Of a stretch of 64,000 nt of DNA, positions 1 to 9,590 are shown one piece after another (the stretch's first letter is position 1; each line of letters opens with the position of its first letter). A model generated the notes under the pieces. The model ran no database searches and was not told the origin of the DNA. It was given only the letters and a program-made list of their open reading frames with translations. Location: the NCBI RefSeq assembly GCF_020379485.1, contig NW_026016751.1, forward strand, positions 55,244 through 119,243, in the 5' to 3' direction. The translations under genes were made by a program, and so were the position numbers. This stretch comes from Brassica napus (Eukaryota; Streptophyta; Magnoliopsida; Brassicales; Brassicaceae).

Positions 1-60
1 ACTGGGAAACAGGAAGCACCTGATTTGAAAGTGGGATAACTTCTTCATCCCAACTTCTAT
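1..60. repeat. 176-bp centromeric satellite, end of an array
   Basis: This is the last third of a satellite monomer, cut by the window edge on the left and by element G on the right. Its final five bases, TCTAT, are the left target-site copy of G. The right copy is CCTAT, and most monomers read CCTAT here, so the left copy carries one substitution. Confidence 0.9.
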
Positions 61-520
61 TGTGAGATTTGTAGAGTTCTCTTCTCTGGTTGTGTTTGTG
101 TGTGTATAAACTCCAATGGAGAAGATGAGAGCTTCTCTAGGTGATTTAGAAAGAAGATTGATGAGAGTGTTTACTTAAATCAGAACAAGAGACTTTGAGA
201 GATTAGAAGATTAGAGACTAGAAAGGGGTAGTTTAAGGGAATCTGATTCAAGAACACATTTTTCTTATTTCCAAGAAGTGGAGAGGGGAAATCCCCCTTA
301 CTCCCTAAGGCTCCAAATCGCCATTTACATGCTTATTTATAAGCTCCATAGGTTTACACAATCTGAAACCTAAATCTAATGGATAATATTAACTTGAGTG
401 AATGGATGGTGTAGATGAGATGGTCTTCTTGTAATATCTGAAGAGTTGTGAGGATAAGGTTGGCTGTTCACTTTATTCAAACCAAGGCAAGCTGGCTCCT
501 TGCTTGTGATTGGCTCTCCT
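61..520 (-). repeat. G 3' LTR, distal part (interrupted by A)
   Basis: This matches the G 5' LTR starting at 8551. Differences in this stretch are almost all one-base gaps in short runs, for example near 116, 135, 160 and 212, and substitutions are rare. That pattern can also come from long-read errors. Bases 516-520 (CTCCT) are the left target copy of A. Confidence 0.85.
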
Positions 521-1005
521 TATACACTTTTGTGTATTAGAGCATGATTCAACCAATCAGGGATAATCAGATGAAAAGATTAAAGAGATTAAGAGATTCT
601 AGTGAGAGAATAAAGAGAGAGAGACTCAAAACTCCATTAATTAATAACTGATGAGGTTTACAAGTATTAATAGAGAGAGCAACAAGGAAATTCGAAATGG
701 TTAAGCATGTGTAGTCAAAGGACAGGCTGGAACTCCTTTTGAATCACTTGGCTGTGCTTTCTCACATGCTTGCACTAGTATAAAGGTAACTTCTCCTTTC
801 CAGCATCATACAGGCTGTCAAAGTGATCCCTTATCCTTCCTTAACCTCACTTATCTTCTTTGGTCGAGTTTCCTCTCTTCTCTTCACTAAGTTACCTTCT
901 CATCCCATCAGATAACTTCCCCAAGTAGTTACTGTGGTTAAAATAAAGTTACCACAGTAAAACTCTAAAGTTACTGTCTCAGCCTCCTTGGTCTTCATCT
1001 CAATA
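521..1005 (-). repeat. A 3' LTR
   Basis: The LTR is 485 bp and I read it as identical to 5479-5963. An inverted pair, TTACTGTGGT at 929-938 and its complement at 951-960, is also present in the B LTR. A short palindrome, TACAC-TTTT-GTGTA, sits at the element-strand 3' end. There is no CCGTAC cluster. The sequence at the usual TATA position reads TATTAATA on the element strand. Confidence 0.92.
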
Positions 1006-1115
1006 CTCCCCCTCAAGCTTGACCATGTAGAACAAGTCAAGCTTGGAAACCATGAAGACCTCCCTCGTTAAAAACCTCACCAAGTAAAACCCATTGGGAT
1101 AAAACCTTGATGAGG
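1006..1115 (-). promoter_or_regulatory. A polypurine tract and two 3' hairpins
   Basis: On the element strand, hairpin 1 pairs 1105-1115 with 1075-1085, with one mismatch at the loop end. Hairpin 2 pairs 1036-1045 (CAAGCTTGAC) with 1014-1023 (GTCAAGCTTG). The purine tract GAGGGGGAG at 1006-1014 abuts the LTR and should prime plus-strand DNA synthesis. The role of the hairpins is inferred from their conservation in all elements here. Confidence 0.75.
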
Positions 1116-1147
1116 GAAAAAGAGTGGAGACTCCATGGTTAAGGGGC

Positions 1148-4100
1148 TCAGCTCCTAGGAGTCAGATCAATGAGTCCAAGCCTTGACAGTATGGACTCCA
1201 TTGTCTTCAATCTCGCTGCCTTAGTAAACACATCTGCAAGCTGATCTTCACTTCTTGTATAACATGGCAGAATCACTCCTAAGATGATCATCTGCCTCAC
1301 CTTATGACAATCCACCTCTATGTGCTTTGTTCTCTCATGAAACACTGAATTGGAGGCAATGTGGATAGCTGCTTGATTGTCACAATGCATTGTCATAGGT
1401 GTGGCCTGCTCGATCTCCAAGTGCTTCAAGATCCCCTTGATCCACACCAACTCATTTGTAAGCTTCAACATAGCTCTATACTCAGCTTCAGCACTTGAAC
1501 AGGAGATGACCTTCTGCTTCTTACTCTTCCAAGTAACCAGATTCCCTCCAATGAATGTACAATACCCAGTAGTTGATCTCCTGTCCACTCTATCTCCTGC
1601 CCAATCAGCATCACAATACCCAACCACTTCTGTACTGCCATTGCAACCCATCCAAACTCCTTGTCCATGTGAGCCACTCAAATACCTCAGTATCCTATCA
1701 ACCATCTTCCAGTGATGTACCTTTGGCGCCTGCATATGTTGGCTCACTTGATTCACAGCAAAGCATATATCAGGTCTGGTGATAGTCAAGTAGATCAGCT
1801 TACCCACCATCCTCCTATACAGCTTAGCATCCTCAAACAACTGGTTCTCTTCAACCTCCCCCTCACGCAAGACCTTATACCCTTCCTCAAGAGGTGTCTT
1901 AGCTATCTTCCCTCCAAGCACATCAGTCTCCTTCAGCATATCCATAGTATACTTCCTTTGAGACATAAACAAACCCTCCTTAGATCTGCATATCTCAATC
2001 CCCAAAAAATACTTCATCTCTCCCAAGTCTTTAATATCAAACACAGACTTGAGAAACTCTTTGGTGGCTTTAATCCCAGCCTTATCACTCCCTGTGATAA
2101 TCAAATCATCCACATACACTAAAATCACTATGATCCCTGATGGTCCAACCAGTGTGAAGAGTGTATGATCTAGTTCAGACTTCCTGAACCCTCTCCCATT
2201 GAGAGTTGTACTAAGCTTTCTGTACCAAGCTCTAGGAGACTGCTTCAGCCCATATATAGCCTTCTTCAATCTCAAAACATTCCCTGGCTTTACTAGATGC
2301 TCAAGACCAGGAGGTGGATGCATGTATACTTCATCTTCAAGTTCACCTTGCAAGAAAGCATTCTTCACATCCATTTGCCACAAATCCCACTCCAAGTTTG
2401 TTGCAATAGATAACACAATTCGAATTGTGTGAAGCTTGGCCACTGGTGCAAAAGTATCAATGTAATCTTCCCCATAAGTCTGTGTAAATCCTCTTGCAAC
2501 CAGCCTAGTCTTGCGCCTATCTATCTCCCCATTTGCAAGGTACTTGATGGTGAAGATCCATCTGCTTGAAACTGCCTTCTTCCCTTTAGGTAACTCACTC
2601 TCATACCAAGTATCATTCCTGATCATTGCATCCCTTTCATCTCCTACTGAATCTCTCCAAACCTTGTGCTTCATAGCTTCTTCATAAGATCTTGGTATCT
2701 CATTCTCATCCAAGTTACACATAAACACCATGTGCTCTTCTGGAAACTCTGCAAAGGAACACACGGCTTGAGAGGGATGCTCCACAGCCTGGGCATTGTA
2801 GTACACTCTCGTGTTTACCCAGTTGGAAGGATCCCTCCTTATCCTTGTGCTCCTCCGCAAGGTCTCAACCTGTTCTTCAGCCTGAACATTCTCTTGTGCT
2901 TCCTCTCTTAAACCAGTAGGTTCTCCCTGCTCATTTCCACCTGACTGAGCTTCACTCTCTACTTCCTGTGTCTCCTCCTGATCATGCTGACCTGAATCCT
3001 CTTGGTTATGCTCCTGCTCCCCTGATTCAGATCCATTCCCCCTCTCATGATCAAGAGGGGTTGTTCCTCCAGCTTCTCCAGTTTGATTAGAAGGTCCGGT
3101 TCTTCCTGGTTCCTGATCTTGGGATAATCCTATCCCTAGCCTCTCCAACAACACTCTCAATGTTGTTGCCTTCTCTGATGGAGCTCGGGACAGATCCTCT
3201 AGGTCTTCCCATTTCTTCTCCTCATAATACCCTTTAGACTCAACAAACTTCACTTCTCTAGATACCATAACCCTCCTAGTTATTGGATCATAACATTTGT
3301 AGCCTTTCTGAGTGATTGAGTACCCAATGAACATAGCTTTAGTACTCTTTGCTTCTAGCTTGTTCCTTCTTTCTCCGGGAATCATCACATAACATAAGCA
3401 CCCAAAGACTCTCAAATGATCAATGTGTGGCTTGGCCTTGTTCAATACTTCAAAGGGAGACAGTTTCTTCAAGACACGGGTTGGCACTCTATTGATGAGA
3501 TAGCAAGCAGTCTGAACAGCATCACTCCAAAACCTCTTAGGGACATTCATGTGGAACATGATTGATCTCGCAACCTCCATCAAATGTCTGTTCTTCCTCT
3601 CAGCCACCCCATTTTGTTGTGGTGTGTAAGGACAGCTAGTTTGTTGCACAATCCCATGCTTTGCAAGATGACTCTTGAAAGCATTGCTAGTGTATTCTCC
3701 TCCATTATCAGACCTCAGAATCCTCACAGTGGCATTGTACTGATTAGTAACATATGCTTGGAAGTTCATGAAGGCTTCTAGGACTCTGTCTTTGGAGGGA
3801 ATCATGGTGATCCATGTGTACTTGGACTTCTCATCAATGAAAGTCACAAAGTACTTATGGCTGTCTCTAGACATACAGGGAGCTGTCCACACGTCTGAAT
3901 GCACCAGATCAAAGCAATTCTCATATCTGGTTTCTGATGTTGGGAAGACAGTCCTACAGTGCTTTCCAAGTATACAAGCTTCACACTCCAAGTGATTGAA
4001 CGCCATACTTGGTAGAATCAGTTCAATTGCCTTGGCATGAGGATGTCCCAGCCTTGCATGCCATGTGAGATTATCACACCTATCCGTTGTGCTGCTTAAA

Positions 4101-5329
4101 CACACAGACTCCACAGGACTAGGCGCCTCAGTTGTTTGGAGATGATAGAGCTGATGCTTGCTGTCTCCTCTGCCAATAACCCTTCCAGTCTTCAAATCCT
4201 GGAACTCAACTTCATTTGGTCTGAAAACCACTTGACAATCCAGATCAACTGTAGCCTTCTTAACTGAGATTAGATTGGATGTAAACTGAGGTAGGTAGAA
4301 GGCAGTGGAGTTCTTCTCAAACAGCTTGAGGTTTCCCACTCCTTCTATTGGGATCCTGGTACCATTGGCTATCATGACACTCCCTGTTGCTGCTTTAACC
4401 TCACTGATTAGTCTCTTGTCACTGATCATGTGGTGTGTTGCTCCAGAGTCAATGATGATGGGTTTAGATGTGGATGCTTTGGCAGGAGCACCCAGACTCC
4501 GGGTCGTAGCCAAAGCATACACATGCTTAACCAACTCATCCCATTCCTTCTTTGTCACACACTCATCTGCCCTCTTGGTATCCATTCCTCTCATATCCGC
4601 ACTGTCTCCTACTGTCTCTCCCATGTAAGCTGAGTATGAACACTCTCCTATAACCATCTGCTGAAGTACATCCTTGATTCTCTTCAAGATTACACTCATC
4701 CTGTCACTTAAGTGCTCAGACTCGCTATCCTTTCTCCATGCCCTTCTCTTCATTAACCACTCCTTAGAAAGTTTTCTCAACCTTCCCCTCTTACAGCTTG
4801 TACCTCCCTTCCATCTTTCTGGCTTCCTGTTCATTTCCCACACATCACAAGTATATTTAACAAGCTCACATACCTCTTCCATAAGGAAGCTGAAGATCAC
4901 ATCTTGCTTCCTCCTTCCTTGACAACATCTCGGATTTGATGTGTGTGTCTTCACCACATCTAGCTCCGACCATACTTCTCTCAGCCTTCCCACAAGCTGA
5001 TAACACTCATCCTCTCCTTGTCTCAAGCCGCGGATCACCCCTCTGTCCTCAACGACTCTCACAAGCTTGGACTTGCCTAAAGTTGCTTCAATCTCACTCT
5101 TTGTAGTGTCTCCTTGAACAACTTCATTTCCCAGCTTCAGACCTCTTGTCTGACCTTCTTCAGTAGCCATTTCCATGAAAGGTTTCCCCTTTCCATGACT
5201 ACTCCATAACCCACAGCTTTCCACAGCTCTCTTTGCCCATCTTGACCAATCGCCATCCCTCTCTTCTTCAAGCTCCATGGTTGTACTAGATCTGTGCTTC
5301 ATTTCCATGTTGAGATAGTTTGAATCCAT
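1148..5329 (-). CDS. A Gag-Pol polyprotein, copia type, without zinc knuckle
   Basis: This 1393-residue open frame encodes Gag, aspartic protease, integrase, reverse transcriptase and RNase H for replication and insertion of the element. The protease has DSG with Asp294. Integrase follows a WHARLGH zinc-binding segment, with catalytic Asp479, Asp541 and Glu577 (D-X61-D-X35-E). RT has YVDD from residue 1072. RNase H contains YCDADWAGD and ends near the stop. Gag (about 1-280) is divergent: a degenerate copia Gag start with a CGLW motif, several basic stretches, and no CX2CX4HX4C. A GECSYSAYMGE segment before the protease is shared with B and F. The start is the first ATG after the primer site. 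No stop or frameshift is visible, so it may be functional. Confidence 0.93.
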   Translation of the reverse strand: MDSNYLNMEMKHRSSTTMELEEERDGDWSRWAKRAVESCGLWSSHGKGKPFMEMATEEGQTRGLKLGNEVVQGDTTKSEIEATLGKSKLVRVVEDRGVIRGLRQGEDECYQLVGRLREVWSELDVVKTHTSNPRCCQGRRKQDVIFSFLMEEVCELVKYTCDVWEMNRKPERWKGGTSCKRGRLRKLSKEWLMKRRAWRKDSESEHLSDRMSVILKRIKDVLQQMVIGECSYSAYMGETVGDSADMRGMDTKRADECVTKKEWDELVKHVYALATTRSLGAPAKASTSKPIIIDSGATHHMISDKRLISEVKAATGSVMIANGTRIPIEGVGNLKLFEKNSTAFYLPQFTSNLISVKKATVDLDCQVVFRPNEVEFQDLKTGRVIGRGDSKHQLYHLQTTEAPSPVESVCLSSTTDRCDNLTWHARLGHPHAKAIELILPSMAFNHLECEACILGKHCRTVFPTSETRYENCFDLVHSDVWTAPCMSRDSHKYFVTFIDEKSKYTWITMIPSKDRVLEAFMNFQAYVTNQYNATVRILRSDNGGEYTSNAFKSHLAKHGIVQQTSCPYTPQQNGVAERKNRHLMEVARSIMFHMNVPKRFWSDAVQTACYLINRVPTRVLKKLSPFEVLNKAKPHIDHLRVFGCLCYVMIPGERRNKLEAKSTKAMFIGYSITQKGYKCYDPITRRVMVSREVKFVESKGYYEEKKWEDLEDLSRAPSEKATTLRVLLERLGIGLSQDQEPGRTGPSNQTGEAGGTTPLDHERGNGSESGEQEHNQEDSGQHDQEETQEVESEAQSGGNEQGEPTGLREEAQENVQAEEQVETLRRSTRIRRDPSNWVNTRVYYNAQAVEHPSQAVCSFAEFPEEHMVFMCNLDENEIPRSYEEAMKHKVWRDSVGDERDAMIRNDTWYESELPKGKKAVSSRWIFTIKYLANGEIDRRKTRLVARGFTQTYGEDYIDTFAPVAKLHTIRIVLSIATNLEWDLWQMDVKNAFLQGELEDEVYMHPPPGLEHLVKPGNVLRLKKAIYGLKQSPRAWYRKLSTTLNGRGFRKSELDHTLFTLVGPSGIIVILVYVDDLIITGSDKAGIKATKEFLKSVFDIKDLGEMKYFLGIEICRSKEGLFMSQRKYTMDMLKETDVLGGKIAKTPLEEGYKVLREGEVEENQLFEDAKLYRRMVGKLIYLTITRPDICFAVNQVSQHMQAPKVHHWKMVDRILRYLSGSHGQGVWMGCNGSTEVVGYCDADWAGDRVDRRSTTGYCTFIGGNLVTWKSKKQKVISCSSAEAEYRAMLKLTNELVWIKGILKHLEIEQATPMTMHCDNQAAIHIASNSVFHERTKHIEVDCHKVRQMIILGVILPCYTRSEDQLADVFTKAARLKTMESILSRLGLIDLTPRS

Positions 5330-5466
5330 CAGAATATCTCACACCACTCAGATAATAAAGACCAGAACTCAAGAACACCAAGAACACTCAAGAACCCTCA
5401 AGAACACTCAAGAACACCCAGATTTTATGAAAAACGAAATCACACTCTCCCCTTTTTAGCAACCTG

Positions 5467-5478
5467 GCTCTGATACCA
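5467..5478 (-). other. A primer binding site (tRNA-iMet)
   Basis: On the element strand this reads TGGTATCAGAGC, the common plant complement of the initiator methionine tRNA 3' end, directly after the 5' LTR. It fixes the LTR boundary and the direction of the element. Confidence 0.92.
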
Positions 5479-5963
5479 TATACACTTTTGTGTATTAGAG
5501 CATGATTCAACCAATCAGGGATAATCAGATGAAAAGATTAAAGAGATTAAGAGATTCTAGTGAGAGAATAAAGAGAGAGAGACTCAAAACTCCATTAATT
5601 AATAACTGATGAGGTTTACAAGTATTAATAGAGAGAGCAACAAGGAAATTCGAAATGGTTAAGCATGTGTAGTCAAAGGACAGGCTGGAACTCCTTTTGA
5701 ATCACTTGGCTGTGCTTTCTCACATGCTTGCACTAGTATAAAGGTAACTTCTCCTTTCCAGCATCATACAGGCTGTCAAAGTGATCCCTTATCCTTCCTT
5801 AACCTCACTTATCTTCTTTGGTCGAGTTTCCTCTCTTCTCTTCACTAAGTTACCTTCTCATCCCATCAGATAACTTCCCCAAGTAGTTACTGTGGTTAAA
5901 ATAAAGTTACCACAGTAAAACTCTAAAGTTACTGTCTCAGCCTCCTTGGTCTTCATCTCAATA
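5479..5963 (-). repeat. A 5' LTR
   Basis: This is the promoter-bearing copy, 485 bp, with no difference from 521-1005 that I could see. It is followed by target copy CTCCT at 5964-5968, after which the G LTR resumes. Confidence 0.92.
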
Positions 5964-6542
5964 CTCCTTAGGCTCCTCCTAATCTTCCCATGCATCTGTC
6001 CAGGTTCATGGTCGTGGCTCCCTTCTCTTTACAGCAAGAGACAGCCTGTCCAAGACCAGAACTAGCCAATCACACACAAGGAAGCTCCCATTGGTTGTTT
6101 GCCTCCACAAAGCATCTTCTTGATGCCTTCTTGATTCCAAACGACCAGGGCCTTCTCCCAACACCCTAAGATTGCACAAAGCCTCCTTGACATGTTCTGA
6201 TCACGCCCTAAGCTTGCACATCTTGTCCCGGACTTTGCACAATCTCAAAACATCTCAAATGGGCGAGTTGTGATCTCTCGGGTCGTACCGGTCCGTACAG
6301 ATCCGTACATGGCCGTACAGCTTCGCCCTATCTTTGCACACTCGCCCATTTGCTCCTCAACACTCTTCTAAGTCTCTCCTAGACTTTGACCTTGCTTAGA
6401 ACCTCCATCAGATCACTTCTGGACACCTTTAGACTCCTCATCACTCTTGATAGGCAATCTCTAACGCTCTTGCCCTATCTTTGTACAAGATCCATCTCAA
6501 CTCAACACCTCTAGCTCCTCCATTCCTTTCTTCAAGTTAACA
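5964..6542 (-). repeat. G 3' LTR, proximal part
   Basis: This continues the G LTR after A and matches 9012-9590 with very few substitutions, for example at 6321. It contains four CCGTAC/CGTACC copies within 6282-6320. The element-strand terminus TGTTAAC is at 6536-6542. Confidence 0.87.
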
Positions 6543-6654
6543 TTCCCCCTCAAGCTTGACTTTAGCTGATCCTAAGTCAAGCTTGGAACCTTGAAGAACT
6601 TCCTCATTAAAAACCTCACCAAGGAAAACCCTTTGGGACAAAACCTTGATGAGG
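6543..6654 (-). promoter_or_regulatory. G polypurine tract and two 3' hairpins (copy 1)
   Basis: On the element strand, hairpin 1 pairs 6644-6654 with 6614-6624 (11 pairs, one G-U). Hairpin 2 pairs 6574-6585 with 6551-6562 (12 pairs), the longest in the window. The purine tract is 6543-6551. Both hairpins are kept although G has no pol, which argues that they act in cis. Confidence 0.75.
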
Positions 6655-7099
6655 GAAAAAGAGTAAAGCCTCCAAGGCCTAGGGATTGGCCAGTGAGTCT
6701 TTGTGCCTTACCAGCAATGTAAGGAACACAAAGACTCTGGATCATGGCCCTCATGTGATGCAAGATAGAACCCACTCCTCTTGCTCATCATCAACACTTC
6801 TTGTACTCTTCTTCAGACAGATCTTGGTCTCTCCCCCTTTCTCACAACCTTCTTGTTGTGTATCAAGTGCTCGGACTGGTTGATCTTCCTTGATAGATAC
6901 AAGCTGAGTCTTGGATGCTTCTTCTTCATGAGTCACCACCATGTTACTGAAACCTTCATGACAGGATGCTTCAGACTGTAGTACCAATCACCTCACTCTA
7001 GAGGCCGCATTGGTGATTGCTTCTTCATCCTTCATTCTGCTTCATAACTGATCTGCTCCTCTTCTTGAATAACCACCAAGTACTCTCAGATCATGTAAG

Positions 7100-7146
7100 C
7101 TTCAACACTCCCCCACAAGCTTGAGACTCTCATAGGAACAAGCTTG
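7100..7146 (-). promoter_or_regulatory. Internal hairpin-polypurine module in G (copy 2)
   Basis: On the element strand, CAAGCTTG at 7139-7146 can pair with CAAGCTTG at 7116-7123. A purine tract follows at 7108-7115, then TGTTGAAG at 7100-7107, which resembles the start of an LTR. This looks like the relic of an older 3' element end. Confidence 0.55.
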
Positions 7147-7408
7147 GATGGATAGCTTCATGATCTGTACCATTACTCCATTGCAACACCTTCTGAACTC
7201 GCCATCTTCATGGATTGCTTGTGGAAGCTTCAGCTACCTCTTCAGCCACCTCACACTAGAAGCCGCACTGATAGAGTCTCCATCTTCTCACAGCCAAGAG
7301 TGCTCTGAACACTCTCTTGCCTAGACACGCCACTGCCTAGACCCGGATGGCTCCTTCTTCTTCAGTTGCTTGCAATGGACCTTTTGAACCCACTGATAGC
7401 TCACTAAA

Positions 7409-7449
7409 CTCCCCTCCTCAAGCTTGGATTGAGTATAGGTCCAAGCTTG
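7409..7449 (-). promoter_or_regulatory. Internal hairpin-polypurine module in G (copy 3)
   Basis: On the element strand, CAAGCTTGGA at 7440-7449 pairs fully with TCCAAGCTTG at 7419-7428, followed by a purine-rich run at 7409-7419. The last two stem pairs differ from copy 1 on both arms. No LTR-like start follows. Confidence 0.5.
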
Positions 7450-8538
7450 CAAGTGAGCTTCAGTGAGACTACACACCAGTGGCGCATCACCACTCTTGTA
7501 TCCACTCTCCATTGCACACACAATGGGCAAACGTCTCCTACTTTCAACTCGGATGGATGGTGAACGAAGAACACATCTTGTGAACCTGAAACATCACTCA
7601 AACTCCAGCAAAGATGAGACACAATAGTATTGGGATCACTCCTTGATTAATCATCAAGTTTGATTCCCAATATCACAAGCATTGCAACAGATTAAACAAG
7701 TCATTTTCAAGTTCTAATCTTTGCAAGCAAACTCTCTAAGCACTAGCATGATCCTAACAGATTCAATACAAGCTACTTAGGCATTTTTAAAGCTTCTTTA
7801 CTCAGCAATTTAGACATGAATCTAATGCTTCAATGTAAGACAGCCACAAGACTATATGCAACAGCTTTCAATCAGATTCATTACATGTATGCAAGCAGAT
7901 TCAATTAATCACAACAAGCATCACTATGAACTGGAGCTAAGCATATTAAATCAATCTCAATCACCAAACAAGTCTCTTTAAGCATCCTGGGATAGATTCT
8001 AAATTCATTTCATTTCATTTAGCAATCCTTAAACAATCCTCAGGTTTTCAATCACATCACAACACAACAACCAGAGTTTATCACAAGCTCATTATCACTT
8101 AAGGTTTAAAGAATCGCTTACTACCAAGGAACCAGGTTGGTCCTTGTATCACTCTCGGATGGTAAGCTCATGACTTTGAGGATATGTGAGTCTGGATCGT
8201 TACCCATCTCCTGCTCCTTCAGTTCATGACTTCCTCCTTGTTTCTCTAACTCAAAGACCCCTCCTTTCTCCTTCTTGGTAGCTTGCTTGATGAACCGGAT
8301 GGGAAAGCTCTTGGACAAGGCACCTTGGATGAGGTTCGCGAGGCCTCTCCATACACCTCTGCTTCCAATGAGTCTCTCCATCAGTATGGACAGGAGAAAG
8401 GATAAGAGCCACGCCAGCTTCAGTCTTCTACTCCATGGAGAAACTGAACTCGAATGTGAAAGGCTTCAAGGGTTGGATTTGAGCTGAGGTGAGAGCAAGT
8501 GATTTGCGGAAGCTACAGCTCAGGTTCTGATGAACCTG

Positions 8539-8550
8539 GCTCTGATACCA
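8539..8550 (-). other. G primer binding site (tRNA-iMet)
   Basis: The site reads TGGTATCAGAGC on the element strand, directly next to the 5' LTR, and is the same as in the autonomous elements. G is therefore probably primed by the same tRNA. Confidence 0.9.
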
Positions 8551-9590
8551 TGTGAGATTTGTAGAGTTCTCTTCTCTGGTTGTGTTTGTGTGTGTATAAA
8601 CTCCAATGGAGAAAGATGAGAGCTTGCTCTAGGTGATTTAGAAAGAGAGATTGATGAGAGTGTTTACTTAAATCAGAAACAAGAGACTTTGAGAGATTAG
8701 AAGATTAGAGACTAAGAAAGGGGTAGTTTAAGGGAATCTGATTCAAGAACACATTTTCTTATTTCCAAGAAGTGGAGAGGGGAAATCCCCCTTACTCCCT
8801 TAAGGCTCCAAATCGCCATATACATGCTTATTTATAAGCTCCATAGGTTTACACAATCTGAAACCTAAATCTAATGGATAATATTAACTTGAGTGAATGG
8901 ATGGTGTAGATGAGATGGTCTTCTTGTAATATCTGAAGAGTTGTGAGGATAAGGTTGGCTGTTCACTTTAATTCAAACCAAGGCAAGCTGGCTCCTTGCT
9001 TGTGATTGGCTCTCCTTAGGCTCCTCCTAATCTTCCCATGCATCTGTCCAGGTTCATGGTCGTGGCTCCCTTCTCTTTACAGCAAGAGACAGCCTGTCCA
9101 AGACCAGAACTAGCCAATCACACACAAGGAAGCTCCCATTGGTTGTTTGCCTCCACAAAGCATCTTCTTGATGCCTTCTTGATTCCAAACGACCAGGGCC
9201 TTCTCCCAACACCCTAAGATTGCACAAAGCCTCCTTGACATGTTCTGATCACGCCCTAAGCTTGCACATCTTGTCCCGGACTTTGCACAATCTCAAAACA
9301 TCTCAAATGGGCGAGTTGTGATCTCTCGGGTCGTACCGGTCCGTACAGATCCGTACATGGCCGTACAGATTCGCCCTATCTTTGCACACTCGCCCATTTG
9401 CTCCTCAACACTCTTCTAAGTCTCTCCTAGACTTTGACCTTGCTTAGAACCTCCATCAGATCACTTCTGGACACCTTTAGACTCCTCATCACTCTTGATA
9501 GGCAATCTCTAACGCTCTTGCCCTATCTTTGTACAAGATCCATCTCAACTCAACACCTCTAGCTCCTCCATTCCTTTCTTCAAGTTAACA
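8551..9590 (-). repeat. G 5' LTR
   Basis: This uninterrupted 1040-bp LTR, with element-strand termini TGTTAAC and CTCACA, is about twice as long as the other LTRs here. The CCGTAC cluster lies at 9330-9370. It holds the empty target site of A at 9012-9016. The right target copy CCTAT follows at 9591-9595. Confidence 0.9.

Larger units (their letters stand above)
521..5963 (-). mobile_element. Element A: intact Ty1/copia element nested in the G LTR
   Basis: This is a complete 5443-bp element with two 485-bp LTRs that look identical and an open gag-pol. Target duplication CTCCT lies at 516-520 and 5964-5968. The unoccupied site survives in the other G LTR at 9012-9016, which proves the nesting. 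LTR termini on the element strand are TATTGAG and GTATA, so it is a TA/TA element. Its Gag lacks a zinc knuckle, as in B and F. Confidence 0.93.
6655..8538 (-). other. G internal region without recognisable pol
   Basis: I find no protease, integrase, RT or RNase H motif in any frame. Only short frames exist. The longest at the Gag end is 8121-8381 (86 codons), which begins about 150 bp inside the primer site and does not match the Gag of its neighbours. Two further hairpin-plus-purine modules lie at 7108-7146 and 7409-7449. The region looks like non-coding carrier sequence of a non-autonomous element. Confidence 0.6.
61..9590 (-). mobile_element. Element G: non-autonomous copia-like LTR element, with A nested inside
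   Basis: The LTRs are about 1.04 kb, start TGTTAAC and end CTCACA on the element strand, and flank only about 2.0 kb of internal sequence. Target duplications are 56-60 (TCTAT) and 9591-9595 (CCTAT). Without A the element is about 4.1 kb. It has a tRNA-iMet primer site and a polypurine tract but no recognisable gag-pol frame, so it would need proteins from an autonomous relative. It is probably such a derivative, although an old internal deletion would look the same. Confidence 0.85.

Noticed and set aside
8121..8381. Possible Gag remnant in G
   Set aside because: The frame is at the right place, but I could not align it to Gag of the neighbours beyond a few residues, so it is mentioned only inside the region entry.
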